NCBI RefSeq assembly: GCF_002139855.1
Contig: NZ_CP018789.1
Location: 930,001-994,000 of the forward strand
DNA length: 64,000 nucleotides
From: Campylobacter porcelli
GTDB taxonomy: Bacteria > Campylobacterota > Campylobacteria > Campylobacterales > Campylobacteraceae
Reading direction: 5' to 3'
Both the position numbers and the translations under genes were made by a program. Numbering within the stretch: position 1 is the first letter of the stretch; each line of letters begins with the position of its first letter. The notes under the pieces are model-generated. The model had not been told where the DNA came from. It ran no database searches and saw only the letters and a list, made by a program, of their open reading frames with translations. Shown one piece after another: positions 28,600 through 37,914 of the stretch.

Positions 28600-29904
28600 A
28601 TGAAAAATATATCAATCATCATATTAGCAGCTGGTAATGGCACAAGAATGAAATCGCCAAAATCCAAAGTTCTCCACACTCTAAGCGGCAGATCTATGAT
28701 TAGCCATATAATAGAAAAATCACTTCAAATCTCTGATGATATATCTGTGGTTTTAGGGTATCAATTTGATGAAGTTAGCCAAGCTATAAATAGCGAATTT
28801 AGCAGTATCAATATCGCAAGACAAGATATTAAGAGTTATCCTGGCACGGCTGGGGCTGTTATGGCAGCAAAGCCAAAATTTGATAAAACATTAATAATTT
28901 GCGCTGATATGCCGCTAGTAAAAGTAGAAGAGCTAAGATCAATAGCTCAAGCAAATAGCGATATAACCATAGCCACATTTGAGTCCAAAGATCCATTTGG
29001 CTATGGTAGAGTAATAAAAGATGGCAATCAAGTAGTAAAGATTGTAGAGCAAAAAGACGCTACTCAAGCCCAAAAAGATATAAATTTATGTAACGCTGGG
29101 GCTTACTGCTTTAATACAGATCTATTAAAATCAATTCTACCACAAATAAACAACCAAAACGCAAGCAATGAATACTACCTAACTGACGCTATAGAAATAG
29201 CTATAAAAGATGGCAAAAGCGTTGGCTCTGTCTTGGTTGATGAGCAAAATTTCATGGGGATAAATGATAAACTAGCCTTAAGCAAGGCTGAAATTTTAAT
29301 GCAAAATGAGATTAAATCAAATTTGATGAAAAATGGGATTATCATTAGGCTACCTGATAGTGTATTTATAGATAGTAGGGCCAAATTTGAAGGTGAGTGT
29401 GAGATAGAGAGTGGATGTGTGATTAAGGGAGATTGCCTTATTAAAAACTCAATTATCAAAAGTGGCTCAGTAGTAGAGTATAGCACAATAATAGATAGCG
29501 ACATTGGTCCAATGGCACATTTAAGACCAAAAAGCTATATAAAATCCACTCATATTGGTAACTTTGTAGAGCTTAAAAACGCAAATTTAGATGGGGTCAA
29601 GGCGGGGCATTTAAGCTATTTAGGAGATTGTCAGATTGATAAAGGCACAAATGTGGGGTGTGGCACCATAACTTGTAATTACGATGGCAAAAACAAGAAT
29701 AAAACTATAATAGGCAAAAATGTATTTATCGGTAGCGATACCCAGCTCATAGCACCGCTAAATATCGCCGATGATACGATAATAGCAGCCGGTTCTAGCG
29801 TAACAAAAGATAGCCAAAAAGGTGATTTGATAATTGCTAGAGCCAAACAGAGTAATAAAAGCGGATTTTTCTATAAATTTTTTGGTATAAAAGATGAAAA
29901 ATAG
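28600..29904 (+). CDS. glmU: Bifunctional UDP-GlcNAc pyrophosphorylase/GlcN-1-P acetyltransferase
   Basis: Makes UDP-GlcNAc for peptidoglycan and lipid A. The N-terminal uridyltransferase has LAAGNGTRMKSPKSKVLH (about 9-26). The C-terminal left-handed beta helix starts around 245 and carries hexapeptide repeats, H and K residues in MAHLRPKS, GNFVELKNA, HLSYLGD and CNYDG for acetyl transfer. Length 434 is close to normal. It overlaps coaBC by 11 nt. Confidence 0.97.
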   Translation: MKNISIIILAAGNGTRMKSPKSKVLHTLSGRSMISHIIEKSLQISDDISVVLGYQFDEVSQAINSEFSSINIARQDIKSYPGTAGAVMAAKPKFDKTLIICADMPLVKVEELRSIAQANSDITIATFESKDPFGYGRVIKDGNQVVKIVEQKDATQAQKDINLCNAGAYCFNTDLLKSILPQINNQNASNEYYLTDAIEIAIKDGKSVGSVLVDEQNFMGINDKLALSKAEILMQNEIKSNLMKNGIIIRLPDSVFIDSRAKFEGECEIESGCVIKGDCLIKNSIIKSGSVVEYSTIIDSDIGPMAHLRPKSYIKSTHIGNFVELKNANLDGVKAGHLSYLGDCQIDKGTNVGCGTITCNYDGKNKNKTIIGKNVFIGSDTQLIAPLNIADDTIIAAGSSVTKDSQKGDLIIARAKQSNKSGFFYKFFGIKDEK

Positions 29905-31054
29905 AGATATTCTCTTGGCCGTTTGTGGTAGTATCAGCTTTTATAAGGCTTATGAAATTTTAAGTCTACTTAAAAAAAATGGAGCAAATGTGCGTGTTTT
30001 GCTAAGTGATGGAGCGCTTAAATTTACCACCCCAATAGGCTTTGAAGCACTTAGTAATGGCGTTTTAAGCTCACTTAATGAGAGCTGGGTGGGTGGACTG
30101 GATCACATAAGCTTTAGCAAAAATGATCTAATCATCATCGCACCAGCCACCGCTAATAGCATTAATAAAATCGCACTTGGGATTGCTGATAATATATTTT
30201 TACAAACCATATTAGCCGCATCTTGCCCCAAAATAATCGCTCCAGCGGCTAATCATAATATGCTACAAAATCCAGCGACAACTAGAAATTTAGAGCTTTT
30301 AAAAGATGATGGCTTTATAATAATTGAGCCAATTGCTAAGACTTTAGCTTGTTTGGATTATGGAAAAGGCGGATTAAATGAGCCTTGGATCATTGTAGAG
30401 ACTGCTAAAAGGGTATTAAATCAAGATAAATTCTATCAAGGCAAAAAGGTGATAATCACAGGAGGACCTACAATAGAGAAGATTGATGACGCAAGAGCAA
30501 TTACCAATCACTCAAGCGGCAAAATGGCAAAGGCCTTAGCTGATAGCTTCTATTACGCTGGTGCAGATGTAGTATTTATAAGCTCGGTTGATTTTGATAC
30601 CCCGTATGAGACTATTAAATTTAAAAGCTCAAATGAACTTTTAAATGCGTTAAATTCTCAAAAAGTTACCCAAAATGATATTTTAGTAATGTGTGCGGCA
30701 GTTAGTGATTTTATCTGTCTTAATCCCAAAGATGGAAAGATTAAAAAAGATCAAATGGGCGATAAAATCGAGCTAAAACTAAATATTGATATATTGAAAA
30801 ATTTAAATCTAAAGTGCAAAAAAATCGGCTTTAAAATGGAGATGGACGCACAAAATGCTCTAAATAACGCTAAAAATATGCTAATAGATAAAAATCTTGA
30901 TGCTGTGTGCTTAAATATCTTAAACGATGAGATTAAATTTGGCTCTATTAAGACGCAAATAAGCTTTATAACCAAAGACTCAATCACGCAAACCGATTTA
31001 GCCCCAAAAGAGCTAATCGCATCGCAAATTACAAAATTGGTGAAAAATCTATGA
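29894..31054 (+). CDS. coaBC: Bifunctional PPC decarboxylase/PPC synthetase
   Basis: Two steps of coenzyme A synthesis. The CoaC flavin domain (1-175) has CGSISFYKAYE, the active His in LDHISFSK, and PAANHNM. The CoaB domain has ITGGPTIEKID with the expected Arg/Asn segment RAITNHSSGKMA and the CAAVSDF motif. 386 residues is normal for the fusion. The start overlaps the glmU end and the stop overlaps the next ATG (ATGA). Confidence 0.96.
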   Translation: MKNRDILLAVCGSISFYKAYEILSLLKKNGANVRVLLSDGALKFTTPIGFEALSNGVLSSLNESWVGGLDHISFSKNDLIIIAPATANSINKIALGIADNIFLQTILAASCPKIIAPAANHNMLQNPATTRNLELLKDDGFIIIEPIAKTLACLDYGKGGLNEPWIIVETAKRVLNQDKFYQGKKVIITGGPTIEKIDDARAITNHSSGKMAKALADSFYYAGADVVFISSVDFDTPYETIKFKSSNELLNALNSQKVTQNDILVMCAAVSDFICLNPKDGKIKKDQMGDKIELKLNIDILKNLNLKCKKIGFKMEMDAQNALNNAKNMLIDKNLDAVCLNILNDEIKFGSIKTQISFITKDSITQTDLAPKELIASQITKLVKNL

Positions 31055-31722
31055 TAAATAGAGTAAATCAAATTCAATCAGCAAAGATCGCAAATAATAT
31101 CCCAACGATGATAAATTCGAGTTTGCCTGTGATAATCAAAGTTTTAGAGCAAACTAGATTTAATCGCTATAATATCAAATTTGGCACTAAAACCATAAGC
31201 ACTACAAGCTATACAGATCTAGAAGTTGGTAGTGAATATTACGCAAATATCGGTTCTCAAAGCGGCGGAGTGATAAGTATAAATTCCCTAACTAAAAGGA
31301 GCATTATAGAGCCAGTTTTAGATGGTGGAGCAAATCTGATAGAGATGGTAGCAAACTCTCAAAATCTCTCATGGCTCATCTCGCACATTAAAAATAAAAT
31401 GGCAAATCCAGTATCAAAGGATGAATTTAGCATATATGCAGATATGATTATGGCGTTAAATGAAAATATACTTCATATACCATTTTACTATGATAATCGC
31501 TCTGCTCTACTTCAAATTCAGCTTAATAAAAATCCTAAAATTTACATTCTATTTTCGATATTTGCACCATTAATCATCTCTATAAAAGATGGGAAATTTA
31601 ACCTAATTAGCTCACAATACCCAAGCCTTGGCAAAGCCCTAGCTAGTGAATTAAAATGCGAATTTGAGATTAAAGCTGTAGCCCCACTATGGCAAAAAGC
31701 AACTATAAAGGCAACCATATGA
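31051..31722 (+). CDS. Conserved hypothetical protein between coaBC and uppS
   Basis: 223 residues that I cannot name. No signal peptide, membrane helix or catalytic motif stands out. The N-terminus has an amphipathic, Asn/Ile/Ser-rich start; residues 45-75 look like a small beta domain (YTDLEVGSEYYANIGSQ); residues about 140-205 are beta-rich with a Leu-Pro-like entry (ILHIPFYYDNRSALLQIQL), loosely like the C-terminal domain of FliK-type proteins. ATGA overlaps at both ends show coupling with coaBC and uppS. A gene of this kind is in the same place in C. jejuni (from memory). Confidence 0.65.
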   Translation: MINRVNQIQSAKIANNIPTMINSSLPVIIKVLEQTRFNRYNIKFGTKTISTTSYTDLEVGSEYYANIGSQSGGVISINSLTKRSIIEPVLDGGANLIEMVANSQNLSWLISHIKNKMANPVSKDEFSIYADMIMALNENILHIPFYYDNRSALLQIQLNKNPKIYILFSIFAPLIISIKDGKFNLISSQYPSLGKALASELKCEFEIKAVAPLWQKATIKATI

Positions 31723-32396
31723 ATACCCTAAATCACCTAGCTATCATTATGGATGGCAATGGCAGATGGGCAAAAAGTCGCACTCTAGTAAGAACTGATG
31801 GACACAAAAAAGGTGCCGATGTAGTAGAAAATATAGCTATTTACTGTGCTAAAAATGGGATTAAAAATCTCACGCTTTATGCCTTTAGCACAGAAAACTG
31901 GAAACGGCCAAAAAGCGAGGTTGATTTTTTACTAAATTTGCTTTTAAAATTTATTAAGCTTAAGGAGAATTTGTTTTTAGAAAATAGCATTAGATTTCAC
32001 ACTATTGGGGATTTAAGCCCATTTAGCAATGAGCTAAAAGATGCTATAACTAATCTTAAAAACAAAACCAAAGATAATGATAGATTAAATTTAATCCTAG
32101 CTATAAACTATGGAAGTCAAAATGAGATTGTAAGAGCTGTAAATTTAGCTCTTGCTAGTGGGATTAAGATCAACGAACAAAGCATATCAAATCACCTTGA
32201 TAGCGCTGGTTTTGGAGATGTGGATCTGATGATTAGAACAGGCGGAGAGCAAAGACTTAGCAACTTTTTATTATGGCAATCAAGCTACGCTGAGTTAGCC
32301 TTTACACCAACTCTTTGGCCAGATTTTACTAGTCAAGAGCTTGATAAAATCATCGCCAAATTTAGATCTACGCATCGTAAATTTGGGGCAATTTAA
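31719..32396 (+). CDS. uppS: Undecaprenyl diphosphate synthase
   Basis: Elongates farnesyl diphosphate to the C55 carrier lipid for peptidoglycan and glycans. The start at 31719 is chosen over 31689 because it forms an ATGA overlap with the previous stop, has AAAGG upstream, and puts the family opening LNHLAIIMDGNGRWAK at the N-terminus. Catalytic Asp is in MDGNGRWA; FSTENWKR and DLMIRTGGEQRLSNFLLWQ, Y/E motif ELAFTPTLWPDF are present. 225 residues. Confidence 0.96.
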   Translation: MNTLNHLAIIMDGNGRWAKSRTLVRTDGHKKGADVVENIAIYCAKNGIKNLTLYAFSTENWKRPKSEVDFLLNLLLKFIKLKENLFLENSIRFHTIGDLSPFSNELKDAITNLKNKTKDNDRLNLILAINYGSQNEIVRAVNLALASGIKINEQSISNHLDSAGFGDVDLMIRTGGEQRLSNFLLWQSSYAELAFTPTLWPDFTSQELDKIIAKFRSTHRKFGAI

Positions 32397-33118
32397 TGCT
32401 ATTTATATTTTTTATTTTTGGTCTATGTCTTGGCTCATTTGCTATGGTTTTGATAGAACGCTTACCAAATTCACAAGATATTATCTTTACTCGTAGTCGC
32501 TGCCCTAAATGCCATAAAAAATTAAATTTCTACGAGCTCATTCCATTAATCTCATATCTAGCCCTAAAAAGAGAGTGTAAAAGCTGTAAATTCCAAATAC
32601 CAGCCATCTATCCTATATCTGAGCTTTTAATTGGGATTTTAGCTATTTTGGCATATTTTATTCAGCCAAATTTAATTTTAGCTGTAATTTTAGTGATAAT
32701 ATTTACCATTTTTTACGCTCTTAGCGTGATTGATTTTAGGCTAAAGGCTGTGCCAAACTCGCTGCTAATGAGCGGATATTTTTTAGCTATAATTTACGCT
32801 TTTATGAGCCAAATAGATAATGCTTTAAACTCGCTTATTATCATTGGCTTTATGGTAATCTTAAAAAGCACACTAATGCTACTGCGTAAAAATGCCATAG
32901 AGCCAATGGGCGATGCTGATAGCATATTTATTGGGTCTATGGTGGCTATTTTGGGGCTTAAATGGGGATTTATAGCTTTATTTATAGGTGCTATAATCCA
33001 GCTTATAATTCACTTAATTAAAAAAAGTAGCCAAATAGCCTTTATCCCAGCACTATTTGCGAGTTTTATTATTGTTTTAATAAGCAAATTTAATAATATA
33101 AATTTAGGATTAATATGA
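32396..33118 (+). CDS. pilD: Type IV prepilin peptidase/methyltransferase (A24)
   Basis: 240 residues, polytopic. The N-terminal methyltransferase domain has the zinc cysteines C36-x2-C39 and C61-x2-C64. The aspartyl protease pair is D113 (SVIDFRLKAVPN) and D173 in the MGDAD motif. It processes type IV pilin-like proteins; in Campylobacter these belong to the type II secretion-like competence apparatus, which fits comEC in the same window. TAATG overlap with uppS. Confidence 0.93.
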   Translation: MLFIFFIFGLCLGSFAMVLIERLPNSQDIIFTRSRCPKCHKKLNFYELIPLISYLALKRECKSCKFQIPAIYPISELLIGILAILAYFIQPNLILAVILVIIFTIFYALSVIDFRLKAVPNSLLMSGYFLAIIYAFMSQIDNALNSLIIIGFMVILKSTLMLLRKNAIEPMGDADSIFIGSMVAILGLKWGFIALFIGAIIQLIIHLIKKSSQIAFIPALFASFIIVLISKFNNINLGLI

Positions 33119-34140
33119 ATAGAGTAAATAGATATCTTTTTAGTAGCTTTTTATCTACATTTGCTTCGCTTTTTGCGACGCTATTTTTGATAGTTTCGAT
33201 TGTATTTTTTATTCAAATTGCTAGAATTACCAGCTATATTGATATTAATTTTTTAGAACTTATCAATCTATATCTATTTATGCTTCCAGAAATTTTGCTA
33301 TTTACCGTGCCTATTGGGTTTTTTGTCTCTTTGGCTATGAGCTTTTTTAGACTATCAAGAGAGAATGAAAGTATCGTGATATTCACCTTAGGATATAGCC
33401 CAAAGGATATAGCTAAATTTTTCCTAAAAATCTCAACCATAGTCTCGATAATTTTGCTATTTGTAGCCCTTGTCGCTATGCCTACGGCACTAAATTTATA
33501 TAGTAGCTTTGTATCTTATAAAAAAACTAAACTAAGCTTAAATATCAAACCAAGCGAATTTGGACAAAGATTTGGCTCTTGGATGATATTTATAGATAGA
33601 CAAAATATCGATGAAAATCTATCAAGATATGAAAATATCGTTCTTTATAATAATAGTATAGATGATGAGAGATTTATAACAGCAAGTAGCGGAGATATCA
33701 CAAATGAAGATGCTAGGCTAAATTTAATCTTAAAAGATGGCTATATCTATGATATTAAAAGTAATAAATGGAATGTATCAAAGTATGATACGCTCACAAT
33801 CCGCTCAAATATACAAGATAAATATGGAGATAATTTTAGTATAATTAAATATTGGCAGCAAGTAAATAGCGACCCAAAAGTAGCCAAAAAACTGACAATT
33901 TATACTCTAATAGCCCTATTTCCACTAGCTAGTGTGCTATTTGCCCTAAGCTTTGGTATAGTGACATATAGGTATGAAAAGGGGATTATTTATATAGGTA
34001 TTTTTGCTGTTTTAGCGGCGTATTTTACCGCAATTTTGCTAATGTCGCAATATCCATTTTACGCAATTCCACTTATATTTACAACTACGATTTTAGCTAG
34101 TATAGCTACTTTTAAACATAAAGTTATAAAAAAATACTAA
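33115..34140 (+). CDS. LptF/LptG-family permease
   Basis: 341 residues with the YjgP/YjgQ architecture: three N-terminal helices (12-120), a periplasmic beta-jellyroll (about 130-250), and three C-terminal helices. The segments [12 protein letters not shown] and [25 protein letters not shown] are typical. It transports lipopolysaccharide/lipooligosaccharide from the inner membrane with LptB. Whether it is F or G cannot be decided from one sequence. ATGA and TAATG overlaps link it to both neighbours. Confidence 0.88.
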   Translation: MNRVNRYLFSSFLSTFASLFATLFLIVSIVFFIQIARITSYIDINFLELINLYLFMLPEILLFTVPIGFFVSLAMSFFRLSRENESIVIFTLGYSPKDIAKFFLKISTIVSIILLFVALVAMPTALNLYSSFVSYKKTKLSLNIKPSEFGQRFGSWMIFIDRQNIDENLSRYENIVLYNNSIDDERFITASSGDITNEDARLNLILKDGYIYDIKSNKWNVSKYDTLTIRSNIQDKYGDNFSIIKYWQQVNSDPKVAKKLTIYTLIALFPLASVLFALSFGIVTYRYEKGIIYIGIFAVLAAYFTAILLMSQYPFYAIPLIFTTTILASIATFKHKVIKKY

Positions 34141-34901
34141 TGAAAATCGCTCTAAAATATAGCTATAATGGCTCTAAATTCAGCGGCTTACAAACCCAGC
34201 CAAATATGCAAGCTGTAGAAGATGCGTTCAATGAGGCATTAAATCATGTAGGAATTTACGAGCCTATACTATCTGGTTCAAGGACTGATAAGGGTGTGCA
34301 CTCATCAAATCAAATTTCAACCGTTCATTGTGGGGATTTTTGGGATTTAGATAGATTAAAAGAGCAGATTAATCGCCATCTTAGTCCATATATATCGCTT
34401 AAGGATATATATATTGTAGATGAGGATTTTCACCCTAGATTTAGTGCAGTGGCTAGGGAGTATAGATATATCATCTACCACGGCAAAAAGTCGCCATTTT
34501 TAAGCGATTTTGTATATTTTTATCCAAATTTAAATTTACAAAGGCTAAATCTAGCGCTATCTTACTTCATTGGCATACAAGATTTTAAGCCATTTTATAA
34601 GGTCGGAAGTGGCGAAAAATCCACAATTAGAGAGATTTATAAAGCATATGCGTATCAAATTTACAAAACCCCACTAAGTCTAAAAAGGCGTAGCCCTAAT
34701 CCAAATTTAACCATTATCAAATTCAAAGCCAACGGATTTTTAAGAGCACAAATCAGACTAATGGTAGCAAACGCCTTAAAAGCCGCAAATAGCGATATGG
34801 AATTAACCAAATTTGATAAGCTTTATAAATCTCAAAAGCCACTTACCAAAATACCAGCCCCACCAAATGGACTATATCTAAAAAAGATATTTTTTAGATA
34901 A
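34140..34901 (+). CDS. truA: tRNA pseudouridine(38-40) synthase
   Basis: 253 residues. The catalytic Asp is in [11 protein letters not shown] (about 46-56), followed by [32 protein letters not shown] and the C-terminal [10 protein letters not shown]. It modifies the anticodon stem of many tRNAs. The TAATG junction makes it the last gene of the glmU operon; the convergent napD stop is only 2 nt away. Confidence 0.95.
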   Translation: MKIALKYSYNGSKFSGLQTQPNMQAVEDAFNEALNHVGIYEPILSGSRTDKGVHSSNQISTVHCGDFWDLDRLKEQINRHLSPYISLKDIYIVDEDFHPRFSAVAREYRYIIYHGKKSPFLSDFVYFYPNLNLQRLNLALSYFIGIQDFKPFYKVGSGEKSTIREIYKAYAYQIYKTPLSLKRRSPNPNLTIIKFKANGFLRAQIRLMVANALKAANSDMELTKFDKLYKSQKPLTKIPAPPNGLYLKKIFFR

Positions 34902-34903
34902 AT

Positions 34904-35242
34904 TTATATATTTGGATTGCCATTATATTTTATATCTTTAGGATCCATTTTATCTATTTTACGGACGATCTCGCCTATATCATTTGAGTTGATTTTAGAG
35001 ATGTCGCTATCTAAATCTTGATAGCTATATATCATTGCTACACTGCTTACCCCATCTATACTCTCTAAAGCTCTAAACGCAGCTAACTCACTATCTAAAT
35101 TATCACTCTCTATCAAAGCTACTATCTTATCGCCCTCTTTAACAGCTATTTCGCAATTTGAAATTTTAGCCACCTCGCTAGCTACTTTATCACAAATTTC
35201 AGCACTCATCAAATTTATAACCACACTTGAGATATTATTCAT
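34904..35242 (-). CDS. napD: NapD, NapA-specific Tat chaperone
   Basis: 112 residues from the ATG at 35242, which overlaps the napL stop (ATGA) and has GGAG upstream; the in-frame TTG at 35254 is rejected. The ferredoxin-like fold of NapD is visible in NISSVVINLM, ISNCEIAVKEGDKIVALIES and IDGVSSVAMIYSYQD. It binds the NapA signal peptide and guides cofactor loading. It is last in the nap operon, as usual in campylobacters. Confidence 0.93.
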   Translation of the reverse strand: MNNISSVVINLMSAEICDKVASEVAKISNCEIAVKEGDKIVALIESDNLDSELAAFRALESIDGVSSVAMIYSYQDLDSDISKINSNDIGEIVRKIDKMDPKDIKYNGNPNI

Positions 35243-36138
35243 TCCACACTCCAAAAATATATCTTATTATCATAGCTTGAGCCGATTAAATACTCACTAC
35301 TAAATATTAGATTATTTAGTGAAGCACCATTATACTCAATATCTTTTACTATCTTACCACTTTTATCTATAATTTTTATCATATTTTCTGTGCTAAATGC
35401 GGCATTATTGCTATTTACACCTACGCAATATACTAAAAATTTAGCATCATAATAAAACTCTTTTGAGCCATTATTAAAATATGCTTTTTTATCTGCTGAG
35501 CCACTTATTAATAGCTTTTCATTTAATCCTACGCTATAAATCGTATCTTTTTGAGCGTTTATCTGCTTTATAAGTTTTTTAAGCTTAGTATCAAAATAAA
35601 AAATCACACCGCCTTCAATCCCAGTAACTAAAATTCCACTTTTTCTATCATAAGCTGCGTCCCCTGTGCTAGATGTGCTAAGCTTGGTATTAAAAACAAC
35701 CTTACCATCTTTAAAATCATAATACTCCACTTCGCTACTTAAAGTTACAAATATTATATGATTACTATCTAGCAAAAATATCTTTTTTACCCCATCAGTT
35801 GGCATTTTAAAGCTTTTTAAATTTCCATTTTGTATAATCCCAAGGGATTTAGCACCATTATCACTCTCATATAAAATCGCTATAATATCGCCCAATTTAT
35901 CAATACTAAAAATCTTTGGAGCGACATCATTATCAAAATAATTTGAGAATTTTGGTAGATCTATTATCTTATTTAACTCTTTGCTTTTTATATCATAATT
36001 ATATAATTCGCCATTATCAAGCCCTATTAACAAGCTATTATTATCAAGCTTTATACTTACAGAATTTGCAGGTAATTTCAGCTCAAAATCAGCCCACAAA
36101 AATGCAATACTCATAAATAAAACTACAAAAAATCTCAT
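35239..36138 (-). CDS. napL: NapL, WD40-like periplasmic Nap accessory protein
   Basis: 299 residues with a signal peptide (FFVVLFMSIAFLWA) and a beta-propeller-like pattern of repeats such as SVKLDNNSLLIGLDNGELYNYDI and GILVTGIEGGVIFYFD, ending KIYFWS. NapL is found in nap operons of Campylobacter and Wolinella; its biochemical role is not settled. It sits between napF and napD with 4-nt overlaps. Confidence 0.88.
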   Translation of the reverse strand: MRFFVVLFMSIAFLWADFELKLPANSVSIKLDNNSLLIGLDNGELYNYDIKSKELNKIIDLPKFSNYFDNDVAPKIFSIDKLGDIIAILYESDNGAKSLGIIQNGNLKSFKMPTDGVKKIFLLDSNHIIFVTLSSEVEYYDFKDGKVVFNTKLSTSSTGDAAYDRKSGILVTGIEGGVIFYFDTKLKKLIKQINAQKDTIYSVGLNEKLLISGSADKKAYFNNGSKEFYYDAKFLVYCVGVNSNNAAFSTENMIKIIDKSGKIVKDIEYNGASLNNLIFSSEYLIGSSYDNKIYFWSVE

Positions 36139-36599
36139 AAATTTCCCTTTACAATAACAGAGTTATTTACACACACGCTTACGCACTCACTACACCCTAC
36201 ACACTTATCATTAATAGTAGGTCTAAACATACCTAGATACTCAATTGCCCTAAATTTACAAATATCCAAGCAGTTGTAGCATATAACCTCATTCCACGCT
36301 AGACAAGTAGCACTATTTATCTGCACATTAGCATTAACCACCGCAGGATTACTTAAATTTAAAACACTCTTACCAGCAGACTCACACGCCACAGCACACT
36401 CTTTACAAAAATCACAACCAAGCTTATCAGGGATAAATTTAACCCTACCACCATCAAACTCAAGAAGTTCTCTATGGCAACTACTAACACAAGGATAGTG
36501 GCAATCTACGCAGTCAAATTCACCACTAAAGTATGGTGGCGGGATTATTCTAGGCTCTCTTTGCCTAAATTTAGCAAAGAGATTTTGCCTATCTATCAT
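36135..36599 (-). CDS. napF: NapF ferredoxin-type protein
   Basis: 154 residues rich in cysteine clusters: CVDCHYPCVSSCHRE, CDFCKECAVACES, a modified cluster in CLAWNEVICYNCLDICKF, and a C-terminal CVGCSECVSVC. This fits four [4Fe-4S]-type sites of cytoplasmic NapF, which helps mature or reduce NapA before export. No signal peptide. ATGA-type overlaps with napB and napL. Confidence 0.9.
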   Translation of the reverse strand: MIDRQNLFAKFRQREPRIIPPPYFSGEFDCVDCHYPCVSSCHRELLEFDGGRVKFIPDKLGCDFCKECAVACESAGKSVLNLSNPAVVNANVQINSATCLAWNEVICYNCLDICKFRAIEYLGMFRPTINDKCVGCSECVSVCVNNSVIVKGNL

Positions 36600-37132
36600 T
36601 TAATACCTTGATTTAAAACATCAACAAGATTAGATGTTCTATTGCTCTCTGTGTTTCTAAAGTCAGCCTTAAAGTTATTTTTCACTAGCGGTTCAGCATT
36701 TGCTTGAGGGACATGGCATTGGACGCAGTTAAATCTCTCTGTATTTATCTCTTTTGTCTTTTTGCCAGTTGATAGATACATATAGTGGCTTTGTGGAGCT
36801 GGGATAGTCCCCATCTCTTTAGCTACCTCTATAGTATGACAAGTCAAACACATATTTGATTCTAAAGTAATAGGTAATAAACCATCTAAGCTATGTGGAA
36901 TAAGCGGTGGAGCATTCTCATAGCTTCTTTCAAATACCTCATTACTACCTGGCAAATCACCCTTCCAAGTAATCAATGGATTTTTTACATTTGCTTCATC
37001 TTTAAGCTCTACATTTCTAAGACCAATTTGTGTATCTTCTACTGCTGAGTTTTGTGCGGTGCTTAGATTACAAGCTGCTAAAACTAGTGCCGCAGTCGCA
37101 CTAAGTAAAATATTTTGCAAACCCTTTTTCAT
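36596..37132 (-). CDS. napB: NapB, di-haem cytochrome c subunit of nitrate reductase
   Basis: 178 residues with two CxxCH haem sites (CLTCH and CVQCH) and the distal histidines in SHYMYL and PHSLDG contexts. It carries electrons to NapA. The export signal ends LVLAAC, which satisfies the lipobox L-A-A-C, so the protein may be a lipoprotein rather than a soluble subunit. It overlaps napH by 4 nt. Confidence 0.93.
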   Translation of the reverse strand: MKKGLQNILLSATAALVLAACNLSTAQNSAVEDTQIGLRNVELKDEANVKNPLITWKGDLPGSNEVFERSYENAPPLIPHSLDGLLPITLESNMCLTCHTIEVAKEMGTIPAPQSHYMYLSTGKKTKEINTERFNCVQCHVPQANAEPLVKNNFKADFRNTESNRTSNLVDVLNQGIK

Positions 37133-37914
37133 TCTTCTCTCCTAAATTTTAATATGCTAAAATTAAGTGCATCATCATTGCAAGCCTCAACACAACGCCC
37201 ACAACTTATACACTCGCTTCTTATATTTTTACTCTCTTTGCCTATTATGTCTAAAACTTGTATCTCAGGACAAACGGCTTTACACTTATTACAATGGGTG
37301 CAATTTTTGCTATTATGATATATGCGTATTAAGCTATATCTACTAATCAACGCCCAAAAAGCCCCCAAAGGACATAGATGGCCACATATCAAACGCTTGC
37401 CTAAAAAGGCCTCTATACAGATGATTATAATAGCTATACTAATTGCTGAACCACTAAGATAGACAACACCCCTAGTAAAAGCACCAATATAGCTTACACT
37501 CTCAAAGGCTGCTATACCAAAAGTAAAGCTAAATATCAAGCTAAGCGCAAATAGATAATATCTCGAATTTGAGCTTATATTAATGATATTTTTGCCTATT
37601 TTTAGCTTTGTCCTTATATACGCACCAAGGTCTGTTAAGATATTAATAGGACAAACCCAAGAGCAAAACGCCCTAGGTGCTATAAAAGCGTAGAAAATAA
37701 CCACAATCAAAGCTCCAATCACACTAGCACTACCTACACTAAATCCAGCCAAAAATAGCTGAAGCAATGCATATGGATCGCTAAGACCTATTACACCAAA
37801 CAGCTCTGAGCTACTTAAATTTCCCTTTAGGATATTAACGCCATATATATTACCAGCTATAAATAATCCTAAAATGGCTAATTGAACTACTCTTCTAGCA
37901 ATTGTGAATTTCAT
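37129..37914 (-). CDS. napH: NapH, membrane quinol-oxidising Fe-S subunit
   Basis: 261 residues: about four membrane helices, the cytoplasmic CxxxCP motifs CSWVCP and CGHLCPLGA, then two [4Fe-4S] motifs CTHCNKCKAVCP and CISCGRCVEACND. With NapG it oxidises menaquinol. No napC is present in the cluster, so NapGH is the likely sole electron entry here. Confidence 0.95.
   Translation of the reverse strand: MKFTIARRVVQLAILGLFIAGNIYGVNILKGNLSSSELFGVIGLSDPYALLQLFLAGFSVGSASVIGALIVVIFYAFIAPRAFCSWVCPINILTDLGAYIRTKLKIGKNIINISSNSRYYLFALSLIFSFTFGIAAFESVSYIGAFTRGVVYLSGSAISIAIIIICIEAFLGKRLICGHLCPLGAFWALISRYSLIRIYHNSKNCTHCNKCKAVCPEIQVLDIIGKESKNIRSECISCGRCVEACNDDALNFSILKFRREE

Noticed and set aside
31689-31718. 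N-terminal extension of UppS from ATG 31689
   Set aside because: The ATG at 31719 has AAAGG and an ATGA overlap and matches the family N-terminus.
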